A DNA stretch of 64,000 bases from Paenibacillus sp. V4I7. Lineage in GTDB: Bacteria > Bacillota > Bacilli > Paenibacillales > NBRC-103111. The position numbers and the translations under genes are program-made. Below are positions 54,926-64,000 of the stretch, one piece after another. Below the pieces are notes generated by a model that saw nothing but the letters and a program-made list of their open reading frames with translations, did not search any database and was not told where the DNA came from. The stretch spans positions 2,852,001 through 2,916,000 of the forward strand of contig NZ_JAUSZD010000002.1 of the NCBI RefSeq assembly GCF_030817275.1, given 5' to 3'. Each line of letters starts with the position of its first letter. Position 1 is the first letter of the stretch.

Positions 54926-56731
54926 GTGTGGAGACAGTGGGTAAAGAAGGCCAGTTTTAAGAGCAAGCTGTTGATAGGTATTTCCGCTATCATTTTCTTT
55001 ACCGTGAACCTCACCGGGCTGATTTCCTACCAAACGCATCTTCGTTTATTCGAGGAGGAGGTCAAGGATCAGTATGTGAAGGCAAGCGAGCAGGCCATGA
55101 CGCAACTGGAGCTTCGTATTCAGGAACTGTACCGGATTTCGAATTATATTGTGTTTAATCCGACCATTGAGAGAATCATCGCGAATCTTTCCACAGGCGG
55201 CCGGGAGACGTCGTACGCCGATCGGCACTTTGAGCAAGAGCAAATAGCCGAGCAGCTGCGGCAGGTCAAATTCGATGCGCCGCAGTTGCTGTCTCTATAC
55301 TTATACGATCGATCTGGCACCAACTATTATCACAACCTGATGAAAGAAACAGTGGAGCCGCTGAGCCAGAAGGTGTTCGACGAAATCCAGAGCAGCGTTG
55401 CTTCCTCCAAAGGTGATCTGGTCTGGACCCGGAAATCGATCCCCAGTCAAATCGAGAAGAGCGGCTACCGGAAAGTCATTATCGGATCACGCTGGATGAA
55501 GAATAACGTAAATGAGGTTTATGGACTTCTAGTTATGGTCATTGACGAGGAATTTATTAACCGATCGTTCCAAGAGCTTGGTGGAGGCGACGGAGGCCGT
55601 GTGTATTTATTTGATCCTCAAGCGAAACAGCTCTATACGAATGAGCCTGATGGAGGCGAGGATGAAAAGCTTGAACATTTCCTGCATGGCAACACTACAA
55701 GCATGATGGAAGAACGCGGGAAAGCAACTTATTTGTATACATCCGTCCATTCCAAAAATATTCAGTTTACGTTGGTAAGCCGTGTTTCGTTATCCGATAT
55801 TTTCCGAAAAAGTCGATTCATTCTGAACACTAGCTTATGGCTAGGGCTGCTCAGTATATGTCTCAGCGGGCTGCTTATCGTGCTGCTTAGCAGCAGGCTG
55901 CTGGCTCCACTGAAGGAGCTGGTCCAGGCGATGAGAATGATGCGGGAGGGGAATTTTGACATCAGGATTACCCCTCGCACGAATGACGAATGGGCATTTC
56001 TAGGTGAGAGCTTCAACTCGATGGCGGCTAATGTGCAGGAGCTGATCAAGAAGGTATATATCAGCCAACTTAGTGAGCGGGAGGCGGAGCTGAGGGCGCT
56101 GCAGGCACAGCTGAACCCGCATTTTCTATACAACACGTTAAATGGACTGTACTGGAAGCTGTATTTGCAGAATGATCTGGACACAGCGAATCTGGTGTAC
56201 TCGCTGTCCAATCTGCTTAAGTATTCCTTGGAGCGCCTCAAGAAAAGAACTACCCTTCGCGAGGAGCTTGCACAGATCGACAATTATTTGCGTATCCAGG
56301 CGGCCTTCCTGGAAAATGACTTCGACGCCAGCATTCATGCGGACGACGATGTATATGACTGTGAAATTCAGCGGTTGCTTCTTCAGCCGCTGGTGGAAAA
56401 TGCTTTTGTACATGCCTTTCGAGACCAGACTGCCCCTAAGCTGCTCGAAATTCGAGCATATCGACTGGGAGATCTTCTAAAGATTGAGATTAAGGACAAT
56501 GGTCGCGGGATGAGTAAGCAAGAGGTGGAAAGACTCTTCACACCAGCATCTGAGAGTGCGGAAGAGCGAGGTTCCCTAGGTGTTCAGAGTGTCATGAGAC
56601 GGATTAGCTTAGTTTATGGGTCTCCCTATCATCTGGATATCGTGAGTGTTCCTGCACAGGGAACGGTAGTGCATGTATACTTGCCCTTGGCACAGACTGG
56701 CAAGGAGGAGGCGAATACAAATGACAGGTAA
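54926..56731 (+). CDS. Sensor histidine kinase, YesM type
   Basis: Membrane kinase of a YesM/YesN pair. GTG 54926 (601 residues) is preferred over ATG 54842, whose extra 28 residues (Cys/Ser-rich) have no SD. Membrane segment 1 lies right after KSKLLIGISA, then a dCache-like sensor region of about 260 residues, membrane segment 2 (LGLLSICLSGLLIVLLSSRL) and HAMP. His_kinase domain: QLNPHFLYNTLNGLYW carries the phospho-His (cat at 56120-56122), and the ATPase part has DNGRGMSKQEVERL and GSLGVQSVMRRISLVYG. The response regulator overlaps its end by 11 bases. It senses an extracellular signal, probably sugars, for the ABC operon downstream. Confidence 0.88.
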   Translation: MWRQWVKKASFKSKLLIGISAIIFFTVNLTGLISYQTHLRLFEEEVKDQYVKASEQAMTQLELRIQELYRISNYIVFNPTIERIIANLSTGGRETSYADRHFEQEQIAEQLRQVKFDAPQLLSLYLYDRSGTNYYHNLMKETVEPLSQKVFDEIQSSVASSKGDLVWTRKSIPSQIEKSGYRKVIIGSRWMKNNVNEVYGLLVMVIDEEFINRSFQELGGGDGGRVYLFDPQAKQLYTNEPDGGEDEKLEHFLHGNTTSMMEERGKATYLYTSVHSKNIQFTLVSRVSLSDIFRKSRFILNTSLWLGLLSICLSGLLIVLLSSRLLAPLKELVQAMRMMREGNFDIRITPRTNDEWAFLGESFNSMAANVQELIKKVYISQLSEREAELRALQAQLNPHFLYNTLNGLYWKLYLQNDLDTANLVYSLSNLLKYSLERLKKRTTLREELAQIDNYLRIQAAFLENDFDASIHADDDVYDCEIQRLLLQPLVENAFVHAFRDQTAPKLLEIRAYRLGDLLKIEIKDNGRGMSKQEVERLFTPASESAEERGSLGVQSVMRRISLVYGSPYHLDIVSVPAQGTVVHVYLPLAQTGKEEANTNDR

Positions 56732-58268
56732 GCTGATGCTTGTTGAGGATCAAGCTTTTTTTCGCAAAGGGCTTCGCAAAATGATAGAGGAGCACTCCTT
56801 AGACTGGAAGGTCGTTGGAGAGGCGGAAAATGGGAGTGAGGCACTGGAGCTAATTGAAGTTCTGCAGCCGAATCTGGTGCTAACTGATATTCGGATGCCG
56901 GGAATGAGCGGCATTGAATTGGCCGAGAAGCTGCACGGCCAGCGCTCGGGCATCGACGTTGTGATTTTGACAGGGTATGATGATTTTTCATATGCGCAAG
57001 CTGCTGTACGTTTCGGGGTCATTGACTTTCTGCTCAAGCCCTGCAACGATCAAGCCCTTATGGAAGTGCTGCAGAAGGCTTACGTACGGCTTGAGGACCT
57101 GCTTCGACAAAAGGAGGAACGGGAGGCCGATCAGCGCAGGAGAGAAGAGGATCAGCTGCGAGCACTGCTTCTGAGATTGCCGGGCTTTTCACATGATGAG
57201 AAGCAAATATTGCCTAACGTAGCGGGAAATAAGCTGTTGTTAATTGCAGTAACGGACTACATTCCTTCCCATAAAAAATATCGTCCGAGCGACCTTAGCC
57301 TGCTGCAATTCGCCATAATCAATATCCTGACAGAGTTGCTTCAGCAGCAGCAGCTGCACGGTCCCTTCATTTCGCTGGAATATGACCGCTTTTGCATCCT
57401 GCTGGAGGGTGATCAAGATCAGGAGATGATTATGCAGCTTATGGAGCAAATGGTGGAAAGCTATTTGGCGATCAAGATTATACTGCACTGCTCCGAACGG
57501 ATTGCTAATCAGAAGGAGCTCTCTTTCTTATATGATTCATTTGTTAAAATGATAGGGAAAGAAGACTCTGCAAGAAAAGACAGATTAGAGGCAGAAGCAG
57601 CAGCGATTCCAGCCGCGAGCGGGCATCGTGTGAAGGAGCTGCAGACACAGCTAACCGGTGCCATTCTCCTTGGAAATCCGGACAAGCTGGTGCAGATAGT
57701 AAATGAGTTGGCAGAAAAGCATGACGCTCTCCCGCTCGAGGATGCGAAGATGGAAGCGCTGGGGCTGGCCTTCGCTATGCACCAGGTAGCGAAGCAGCAG
57801 CTGGAGCATGCTGAGAAGAGCCCGCGTTTGGCGGAGCAAATCGATCGGCTGCAGCGATTATCCACAGAGAAGGCTATCAAGGAATGGACGAAAGAGCAGG
57901 CAGGACGCTTCCTCGAACTATATGATGCATGGCGCCTGCATAACCAGGAGGGCATCATCCGACGCTCGCTGGAATTTTTGGACAAGCATTATATGGAAGA
58001 CTGCACGCTGACGGATCTCGCGAATCGGGTTCATGTGACCCCCGCCTATTTCAGCAAATTGTTTAAGAAGGAAACAGGAGATAATTACAGCACTTATTTG
58101 ACCAAGCTCCGGATGCAAAAGGCGGTTCTGCTGCTTGTACATTCAGATATGAAGGTGTTCGAGATCGCGTCCTCTGTCGGTTATGATGATCCGAATTATT
58201 TCACGAACGTTTTTCGCATGTTATTCAAGATGTCGCCGAGTGATTACCGAAAGCAACTCAAGAGTTGA
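56721..58268 (+). CDS. Response regulator with AraC-type DNA-binding domain, YesN type
   Basis: A 515-residue regulator. Receiver at 1-120 with phospho-Asp56 (LVLTDIRMPG) and Lys in FLLKPCNDQ. The central 280 residues are a helical linker typical of YesN proteins. The C-terminal AraC double HTH: LTDLANRVHVTPAYFSKLFK ... VFEIASSVGYDDPNYFTNVF ... MSPSDYRKQ. ATG 56721 follows AAGGAGGAGG and overlaps the kinase stop, so the two are translated together. Probably activates the importer operon from 58431. Confidence 0.9.
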   Translation: MTGKLMLVEDQAFFRKGLRKMIEEHSLDWKVVGEAENGSEALELIEVLQPNLVLTDIRMPGMSGIELAEKLHGQRSGIDVVILTGYDDFSYAQAAVRFGVIDFLLKPCNDQALMEVLQKAYVRLEDLLRQKEEREADQRRREEDQLRALLLRLPGFSHDEKQILPNVAGNKLLLIAVTDYIPSHKKYRPSDLSLLQFAIINILTELLQQQQLHGPFISLEYDRFCILLEGDQDQEMIMQLMEQMVESYLAIKIILHCSERIANQKELSFLYDSFVKMIGKEDSARKDRLEAEAAAIPAASGHRVKELQTQLTGAILLGNPDKLVQIVNELAEKHDALPLEDAKMEALGLAFAMHQVAKQQLEHAEKSPRLAEQIDRLQRLSTEKAIKEWTKEQAGRFLELYDAWRLHNQEGIIRRSLEFLDKHYMEDCTLTDLANRVHVTPAYFSKLFKKETGDNYSTYLTKLRMQKAVLLLVHSDMKVFEIASSVGYDDPNYFTNVFRMLFKMSPSDYRKQLKS

Positions 58269-58274
58269 ACGAAG

Positions 58275-58309
58275 CCGTTTCAAGGGACAACCTTGAGACG
58301 GTTTTTTTC
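58275..58309 (+). terminator. Terminator after yesN-type gene
   Basis: CCGTTTCAAGG (58275-58285) with CCTTGAGACGG (58291-58301), then eight Ts. Confidence 0.9.
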
Positions 58310-58352
58310 TTTCTGTGCAAAAAATTACAGATTGTGTGCTTGAAATTCAAGG

Positions 58353-58366
58353 TTTCCGTTTGGAAA
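58353..58366 (+). promoter_or_regulatory. Palindrome upstream of the importer operon
   Basis: TTTCC-GTTT-GGAAA, about 65 bp before the GTG of the first permease and followed by TAAGATAG as a possible -10. A candidate YesN binding site. Confidence 0.4.
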
Positions 58367-58430
58367 ACTCCGTAAGATAGAACTACAAGGGCTACAACGA
58401 CAGCTCAATTATGCAGATGAGGTGATGTAG

Positions 58431-59393
58431 GTGGCTGTCCAATCGAGCCAGACGGATCCGGTGCCCCATACCGATACAAACCGATGGCTGAAAGCTAGCA
58501 CCATTAAGCGAATCAAGCAGAACATTCCGCTCATGCTGATGTTTTTGCCCGGACTCATGTTCTACATGATTTTCAAATATGCTCCGATGGGTGGTGTGAT
58601 CATCGCCTTTAAGGACTTCAACCTTCGAGAGGGCGTATTCGGAAGTCCTTGGGTTGGAATGGACAATTTCGTCCAGCTCTTCAATCAGGTACAGTCACTT
58701 CAAATTATTCGAAACACGCTGCTAATCAGTATTGTTGGGATCGTTGTAGGGTTCCCCGTTCCGATCATTCTGGCGATTATGCTCAATGAGGTTCGAAAAA
58801 TGTGGTTCAAGCGGGTAGTTCAGACGTTGGTTTACTTGCCGCATTTTCTTTCATGGGTTATCGTAGGCGGTATCGTTCTCTCGTTATTCGCGCTCGAATC
58901 CGGCACCATCAACCGTTGGCTGGAAAGCATACTCGGGGAGCCGTATCCGTTCATGTATGAGAAGCTCTCCTGGCTCATCATCTATTTCAGTTCAGGAATA
59001 TGGAAGGAAATGGGTTTTGCAGCGATTATTTACTTGGCGGCCTTGGCCGGAATCGATCCTCACTTGTACGAGTCAGGGAGCATCGACGGGGCCAACAAAT
59101 GGCAGCAGATGCTGCACATTACCCTTCCCGGCATTAGCACGACGATCATTTTGCTGTTGATCCTGTCCGTGGGAAAGGTGATGGATGTGGGCTTCGACCA
59201 AATTTACAATTTGCAAAATTCGGTTGTCTCCGATGTGTCGAACGTGATTAGCGTTTATATTTACCAAATCGGGATTCAGCGTGGACAGTACAGCTTGACG
59301 GCAGCGATGGGCTTGTTTGAAAATCTTGTCGGCTTTGTTCTCGTGCTCTCGGCTAATTATATTGCCCGCAAATTCAATCAAGGCTTATGGTAA
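58431..59393 (+). CDS. ABC transporter permease, LplB type
   Basis: A 320-residue permease with six membrane segments and the LplB signature MFYMIFKYAPMGGVIIAFKD. EAA-like loop: LYESGSIDGANKWQQMLHIT. It ends with NYIARKFNQGLW as usual for the family. The GTG start has GAGGTGATG upstream. Twelve bases separate it from the next permease. It imports complex-sugar oligosaccharides together with the genes that follow; no ATPase is encoded here. Confidence 0.9.
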   Translation: MAVQSSQTDPVPHTDTNRWLKASTIKRIKQNIPLMLMFLPGLMFYMIFKYAPMGGVIIAFKDFNLREGVFGSPWVGMDNFVQLFNQVQSLQIIRNTLLISIVGIVVGFPVPIILAIMLNEVRKMWFKRVVQTLVYLPHFLSWVIVGGIVLSLFALESGTINRWLESILGEPYPFMYEKLSWLIIYFSSGIWKEMGFAAIIYLAALAGIDPHLYESGSIDGANKWQQMLHITLPGISTTIILLLILSVGKVMDVGFDQIYNLQNSVVSDVSNVISVYIYQIGIQRGQYSLTAAMGLFENLVGFVLVLSANYIARKFNQGLW

Positions 59394-59405
59394 GGAGGAG
59401 CAAAA

Positions 59406-60290
59406 ATGAAAGCAACCTTGGGAGAAAAAGTATTTTATGGAGTTAACTATTTCATTCTGCTCTTGCTGGGTTTAAGCTGTCTGCTGCCGCTAATGCACAT
59501 CCTGGCCTTATCCTTCAGCGATGCTCACGCTATCATGTCGGGACACGTAGCCTTATGGCCTGTAGGATTTACGCTGGAATCGTTCCAGTCGTTGTTCAAA
59601 GGGACCCGAATGGTAGATTCGTTCAAGAATAGCATCATTATTACGCTAGTAGGCACGCTACTATCCATGATCGTTACGGTACTGACCGCATATCCGCTCG
59701 CTAGGAAATATTTTATCGGCAAACGATTTTTCATGCTGGCGTTTCTGTTTACGATGATGTTTGGCGGCGGCACCATTCCGAACTATCTGGTCTTAAAATC
59801 TCTTGGAATCATTAACACCTACTGGGCTCTTTGGCTGCCGGCGCTCGTCAACACCTATAACCTGCTCATACTGCGTTCTTTTTTCCTTGGAATACCTGAG
59901 GAAATCGAGGATGCGGCACGAATTGACGGGTGCGGCGAATGGAGGCTGCTGGGCAGAATTATTATTCCATTGTCGCTGCCCGTGCTCGCTACATTAACCT
60001 TATTCAATGCGGTAGGTTTCTGGAATGCATTCCTGTCTGTCCTGATCTACATCAATGACACACACAAATATAATCTGACGGTGCTCGTTCAGAACATGAT
60101 TCAAAGCCAATCCGTACTGCAGGAGGTCGTTGCTTCACAGCTGATTCAAGCCGATGACTCCGCTCAGATTACTCCCGAGGGGATTAAGGCTGCAGGGATT
60201 ATCACGCTAATGGCACCTATGGTGATGGCTTACCCGTTTCTCCAAAAATATTTTGTGAAGGGCGCGTTGCTGGGCTCTGTGAAAGGCTAG
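59406..60290 (+). CDS. ABC transporter permease, LplC/YtcP type
   Basis: A 294-residue partner permease (FTMMFGGGTIPNYLVLKSLG; EAA loop EIEDAARIDGCGEWRLLGRI; end YFVKGALLGSVKG). AGGAGG precedes the ATG by about eight bases. Six membrane segments are predicted. Confidence 0.9.
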   Translation: MKATLGEKVFYGVNYFILLLLGLSCLLPLMHILALSFSDAHAIMSGHVALWPVGFTLESFQSLFKGTRMVDSFKNSIIITLVGTLLSMIVTVLTAYPLARKYFIGKRFFMLAFLFTMMFGGGTIPNYLVLKSLGIINTYWALWLPALVNTYNLLILRSFFLGIPEEIEDAARIDGCGEWRLLGRIIIPLSLPVLATLTLFNAVGFWNAFLSVLIYINDTHKYNLTVLVQNMIQSQSVLQEVVASQLIQADDSAQITPEGIKAAGIITLMAPMVMAYPFLQKYFVKGALLGSVKG

Positions 60291-60393
60291 AGCTTCTCGT
60301 TTACCTTGAGCGGGAGGGATGTGAATGAGTTAATAAGGGATGGCTATCGAACAACGAATGAACAAACCAATGAAGAAAAAGAGGGGATTGTAT

Positions 60394-62040
60394 ATGAAAG
60401 TTGGAAGAGCATGGTTAAAAGGCGGAGCTGCGCTGCTGATGACCTCAGGACTGATTGTTGCTGGCTGCTCACAGAGCGGTACTACTGCGCCGATGAACAC
60501 CGACAACAAGCAGGCTGATGTGCGTAAAGATATATCCGCAACGATCTATGACCGGGGATCCGTTCCGGCGGCAGAAGGCTCGATTGAAAATAACCGATGG
60601 ACTAAGTGGCTGAATGACAAGGGGCCGGCCAATGTAAAGTTTGTTGCCGTGCCGAGATTCGAATCTCAGCAGAAGCTGAATGTGCTCTTTGCGTCTGCCA
60701 GCGCGCCTGACTTGATTTTTGAATATGCCCCGCATATTAAAAATCCGCTGATCGATCAAAAGCTGCTCATGCCTCTTGATGAAATGATTGAGAAGCACAG
60801 CACGACCTATAAGCAAATGCTGCAGCAGTATCCGGCGCTGAAAAAGGTCGGCATGAAGTCGGACGGCAAAATCTATGAGTTCGCCCGGCTGTCGGAGGTA
60901 TATCCGATACATGCCCTGCTGATCCGTGAGGACTGGCTGAAGAAGCTAAATCTGCAGGCTCCACAAACGACGGAAGAGTTGTACAAGGTAGCGAAAGCGT
61001 TCGCAGAGAACGACCCGGACGGCAACGGTAAGAAGGATACGCACGGTATTGCTATCAGCTTGCAATCCGGTCAGGTTGTGGATCAAATATTCCAAGCTAC
61101 ACGCTGGGTCGTGAAGGACGGCACAGTGACACGGAATTGGGATAACTTCACAGCCGTAACGGATTTTAAGAAGCGCTTGTTTGATGAAGGCATTGTGGAT
61201 AAGGATTTCTTGAACGATAAGAATGGGGCGAAGGCGAAGCAGGACTTTGTGAATGGCAAGGTCGGCATTTATCCGCTGCAGATTAACTGGGTCAGCTTCG
61301 CACAAAACGAATTGACCTCACTTAAGAAGAATGTTCCGGACGCTATCGTGACTCCGATTGCGTATCCGAAGAGCCCGGCGGGTCAGTTCAACCCGGCCTA
61401 CGCGAACCCGGTGCAAGCAACGGCAGTCGTGAACGCTAGCACGAAGCATCCGGATGCTGTGATGAAGTTCGTTGACTTCCTGGTGAAGCATGAGACGGCA
61501 AGCACGCTGAAGAATGGGATTGAGGGCGAGCATTGGAAGCAGGGAACGAATGGATGCCCCGAGCCCATCAGCGCAGAGAAACGGAAAACGGAGGTGGCGT
61601 GGAACACCGACACCCAGATGCTCAGCAGCCCCGTTCTCGATATGAAGTGCGGCAAGTTGGAGATGAGCTTCAACCTAAGCGAACCGGTTCAGAAGGAAGG
61701 CTTCGAGATGTACAAGAAAGCAATGCAAATCTATTCAGACCCGAATAAGCCGTATGTGGAAATTACGCACCCGGAGCACATGCCGCAGCTGCCGAAGGAT
61801 ATTGAAGCTATCTCCGGCCCGCTTGTTAAGCCTATTGATGACATGTTCGTCAAAGGAATTTTGGGTGGGAAGGCGTATACGGCTGAACAAGCGACGAAGG
61901 ATGCAAAGGAGGTATGGGAGAAAGGCAACGGGAAGAAGATTGAGGAATGGTTTAGACAATGGTATGAAAAGGACAGCAAGAATGCCTTCTTGGCAAAAGA
62001 TATGTATGAAATACTGAAGCAGCAAACTAGCCAGAAGTAA
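60394..62040 (+). CDS. ABC transporter substrate-binding lipoprotein, LipO/YtcQ type
   Basis: A 548-residue lipoprotein. Signal MKVGRAWLKGGAALLMTSGL with lipobox VAGC. The mature region has FESQQKLNVLFASASAPDLI, LIREDWLKKLNLQAPQTTEE, ENDPDGNGKKDTHGIAIS, a DxDxNxxxD calcium-type loop common in this family, and WYEKDSKNAFLAKDMYEILK. ATG 60394 with GAGGGG upstream is preferred over upstream in-frame ATGs at 60340 and 60358. Last gene of the importer; a terminator follows. Confidence 0.88.
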   Translation: MKVGRAWLKGGAALLMTSGLIVAGCSQSGTTAPMNTDNKQADVRKDISATIYDRGSVPAAEGSIENNRWTKWLNDKGPANVKFVAVPRFESQQKLNVLFASASAPDLIFEYAPHIKNPLIDQKLLMPLDEMIEKHSTTYKQMLQQYPALKKVGMKSDGKIYEFARLSEVYPIHALLIREDWLKKLNLQAPQTTEELYKVAKAFAENDPDGNGKKDTHGIAISLQSGQVVDQIFQATRWVVKDGTVTRNWDNFTAVTDFKKRLFDEGIVDKDFLNDKNGAKAKQDFVNGKVGIYPLQINWVSFAQNELTSLKKNVPDAIVTPIAYPKSPAGQFNPAYANPVQATAVVNASTKHPDAVMKFVDFLVKHETASTLKNGIEGEHWKQGTNGCPEPISAEKRKTEVAWNTDTQMLSSPVLDMKCGKLEMSFNLSEPVQKEGFEMYKKAMQIYSDPNKPYVEITHPEHMPQLPKDIEAISGPLVKPIDDMFVKGILGGKAYTAEQATKDAKEVWEKGNGKKIEEWFRQWYEKDSKNAFLAKDMYEILKQQTSQK

Positions 62041-62046
62041 GAAGCG

Positions 62047-62083
62047 AGGGGACGAGGTATACAGCTGCTGCGTCCCCTTTTGT
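62047..62083 (+). terminator. Terminator after the importer operon
   Basis: AGGGGACG (62047-62054) with CGTCCCCT (62071-62078), then TTT. Confidence 0.8.
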
Positions 62084-62108
62084 ATGTGTAAGCGCATTGG
62101 AGGTTAAT

Positions 62109-62493
62109 ATGATTGATTCAAATTCTTACACCGTTCCTTTAGATTTTCCGGCTTCTATCGTCTCTGAAAATGAAAAAGACCATCTATCGGTGAATTAACA
62201 CTGACAGATGGCCGCTTGCGGAATATGAGATTAGTCACTTTTCCACGTCAATCAACAATCGCCAGAATTGCGAATGCTTTAAATGTTCCGAAGAGGATTT
62301 AATCGTTGGTCCCCAGTATAGTCACGATGATTTGATGCGAATGGTCATTGAACAGCATATCTCTGATTTTATCGATGAAAATCGGGAAGTGATAGCTAAA
62401 GCAGTAGCAGAGGTTTTGGTAAATGATAAGCAGGTAATAAAGTTGAATAAATTATTGAAGACAATTTTAAAAACTGCAAGTGAAACAATGTGA
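62109..62493 (+). pseudogene. XRE-like HTH gene remnant in three frames
   Basis: GGAGG (62099-62103) and ATG 62109 start MIDSNSYTVPLDFPASIVSE ... HLSVN, which stops at 62198. One frame over, ELTLTDGRLRNMRLVTFPRQ STIARIANALNVPKRI stops; a third frame then gives SEEDLIVGPQYSHDDLMRMV, IEQHISDFIDENREVIAKAV to 62493. The joined TIARIANALNVPEEDL resembles the end of an XRE-type helix-turn-helix. A 52-residue product from ATG 62335 remains possible. Confidence 0.35.
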
Positions 62494-62620
62494 TTTTTAT
62501 TGATGTCAATTAGCGCAGCGTTAGTCTAGGACTTTATTTCTAGACTTTGGTTTGTTAGGAGTCTCGGTTCGGGTTAGTTGATTAGTGGTAATTTCGTAGT
62601 CCTTTTCACTACTAATAAAG

Positions 62621-62654
62621 CAAGCCCCGATTCCTACAAGGATCGGGGCTTGTT
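62621..62654. terminator. Bidirectional terminator
   Basis: CAAGCCCCGAT (62621-62631) with ATCGGGGCTTG (62642-62652); serves the MFS gene on the minus strand. Confidence 0.85.
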
Positions 62655-62670
62655 CGTTCTCTAGATTCAT

Positions 62671-63902
62671 TTATTTCCCGCCCGCAACTGTGTCTACAGT
62701 GATCGGTTGCCGGACGTCCATTAATTTTCGTTTGGCAATGAACAACGTTAAGATCCCGCTTGATATTGTAATGAGGGCGAGCGTCAGTAAAAATGTGGAG
62801 ATCCCAAACCAATCGAGACAAGCACCGGTCGCAAGCAGCGAAATCTGGAACATGACGCGGTCAAGCATTCCACGAAATGAGAAAAAGCGGCCTTGTGCTT
62901 CTTTCGGCACTTTGATTTGGAATAGTGTAGATACCATCGGAAAGAAAAAAGCGACTGCGCAACCGAACATAACGAAAGAGCCGAGAACCGCAAAACTGCT
63001 CTCGCTGAAGGACATTCCTGCAAAAGAAAGCGCAAATATAACATAAACAGCGTAGAGCTGGTTACCAGATTCCGCATGCCGATCACACGCTTTGCGAATA
63101 GACCTGCAATCAAAATGCTAGTGCCTTCTAAAGAATAGATCCAGCCCATCAGTTCCGGTTTCTGCTGGATTTGACTAAACTTCAGTACAAGCAAATTAAA
63201 ACCGCCTAGAAACAAAGTAATAACCCCGCTATTGATAAGTGCGATGAATATAGACGGTTCTGATCGAATAAGTGGAAACAACTCCGTAAAGCGGATTTTC
63301 TCCTTCTTTCTTGCAGCCAAGGTATCCGCAGTATTGGGAATCCTCAACTGTGTAATGAGCATCACGAGGATGACGTAAAAAGCAAGCGATAGCGCGTAGA
63401 CTGTGTACAAATTCATCATGGATACCAATATACCTGCTGCTGCAGTGCCGCCAATTCTCGCTATAGTAATCACGTTAAAATTTACGCTGTTCGCTTTAAG
63501 AAGTTCGGAGGCTGGAACGACGGAAGGCAGCGCTGCTTGTACGGTAGGCATATAAACAGTAGCCGCTACTTGCATGATGACGACGGACAACAGCATGATG
63601 GCGACAGATTGATACTGTATGGCCGCAAACATGACAATCGGAGCCAGACAGCGGACAATCCCTGATATAAGCAATATTTTTTTCTTATCATAGCGGTCTG
63701 CCCACACCCCGGCTTGAGGCGAAATGAGAACACCGAGAAATAAACCGCACATCAAGATCAAGCTCTTGCCTAAATCAGACGGGACGTGGCTTTGCATAAA
63801 TTGCAAATTGGCAATGACGCTTGTCCAAATACCTGCGCCCTGAATGGCTTCTCCGATCATCATGAAAACAAATGTCCGATTCCGAAGTAACGAATAATTC
63901 AT
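62671..63902 (-). pseudogene. MFS transporter, single frameshift
   Basis: The first frame from ATG 63902 encodes about nine membrane segments: MNYSLLRNRTFVFMMIGEAI, SPQAGVWADRYDKKKILLIS (the MFS A-motif), QAALPSVVPASELLKANSVN, up to VIGMRNLVTSS. At about 63050 the frame slips; the correct continuation LYAVYVIFALSFAGMSFSES, FFFPMVSTLFQIKVPKEAQG, RFFSFRGMLDRV is in the frame ending at 62671. One missing or extra base separates a full-length transporter of about 410 residues from this broken state. It resembles MFS drug or macrolide efflux proteins; the substrate is unknown. Confidence 0.78.
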
Positions 63903-64000
63903 ACCTAATCTCCAATCTAAATTGACACTCAGAATCTTCCAATTATAGCACGTACGTTCGTGATGTGTCTATTAGAACACGAGGCCGAAGAGGATCTCCT
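63903..64000. other. Upstream region of the MFS gene at the window edge
   Basis: Contains AGATTGGAGATTAGGTAT on the minus strand as RBS region and CACGTACGTTCGTG, an imperfect palindrome (about 63950-63963) that could be an operator. No gene can be called before the edge. Confidence 0.3.

Overview
The window looks like a piece of a Paenibacillus-type chromosome (low-to-mid GC Bacillales). The reasons are strong AAGGAGG ribosome binding sites, YesM/YesN two-component genes next to LplB/YtcP-type permeases, a stalk-domain secreted protein, a Ku protein with a separate LigD-type phosphoesterase, and large secreted pectin-degrading enzymes with FN3 domains. No rRNA, tRNA or CRISPR array was seen. 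Species-level assignment cannot be made from sequence reading alone.

Layout. 0-7 kb: the 3' end of ku, a secreted PL1 pectate lyase, an epimerase/TetR divergent pair with a palindromic operator, a collapsed mgtC/sapB gene, a histidine phosphatase and an AraC regulator. 7.4-13.3 kb: a carbohydrate ABC importer (lipoprotein, two permeases), a sugar phosphate isomerase-like enzyme and a secreted metallo-beta-lactamase-fold lipoprotein with a ricin-like tail. 13.3-19.8 kb: a WYL regulator followed by mostly broken genes (DinB, MarR, ArsA-type ATPase, MalG-type permease), two DUF6463-like membrane proteins and a stalk-domain protein. 19.9-21.7 kb: a tandem two-domain GH43 enzyme. 22-25 kb: a prophage remnant (holin-like piece, amidase, tail-spike-like protein). 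25.8-29.3 kb: LigD-type 3'-phosphoesterase, then a CGNR regulator, a split-barrel flavin/PLP-type protein and a DsrE protein. 29.4-37 kb: gene fragments, lipoproteins, a Tat-type phosphoesterase, a frameshifted eCIS-like protein, an HxlR/NTF2 divergent pair and a broken IS110. 37.2-43 kb: Nudix hydrolase, rifampicin phosphotransferase, and an intact IS110 element with structured noncoding flanks. 43-48 kb: fragments, a TetR-GDPD operon, DoxX with twin palindromes. 48.3-52.9 kb: a 1531-residue pectin methylesterase/pectate lyase fusion. 53-62 kb: DUF2278 protein and a complete YesM/YesN plus LplB/YtcP/lipoprotein ABC system. 62-64 kb: a broken HTH-like gene and a frameshifted MFS transporter.

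Functionally, the intact genes fit pectin and arabinan use: PL1 and CE8-PL1 enzymes cut pectate outside the cell, the tandem GH43 could trim arabinose side chains, and two ABC importers with their own regulators (AraC; YesM/YesN) take up oligosaccharides. The substrates are inferred, not shown.

The most unusual feature is a family of dispersed repeats. Two short conserved ends (AACGATAGTTGAA-like on the left, TAACGGGCAGnnTAGTTGAA-like on the right) flank an interchangeable hairpin. At least ten two-ended or near-complete copies and several single ends lie between 13.7 and 53.2 kb, the same stretch in which gene fragments accumulate. The second is the IS110 element, which has a 5' hairpin covering the transposase ribosome binding site and a 3' region enclosed by a perfect 17-bp inverted repeat, a candidate guide RNA.
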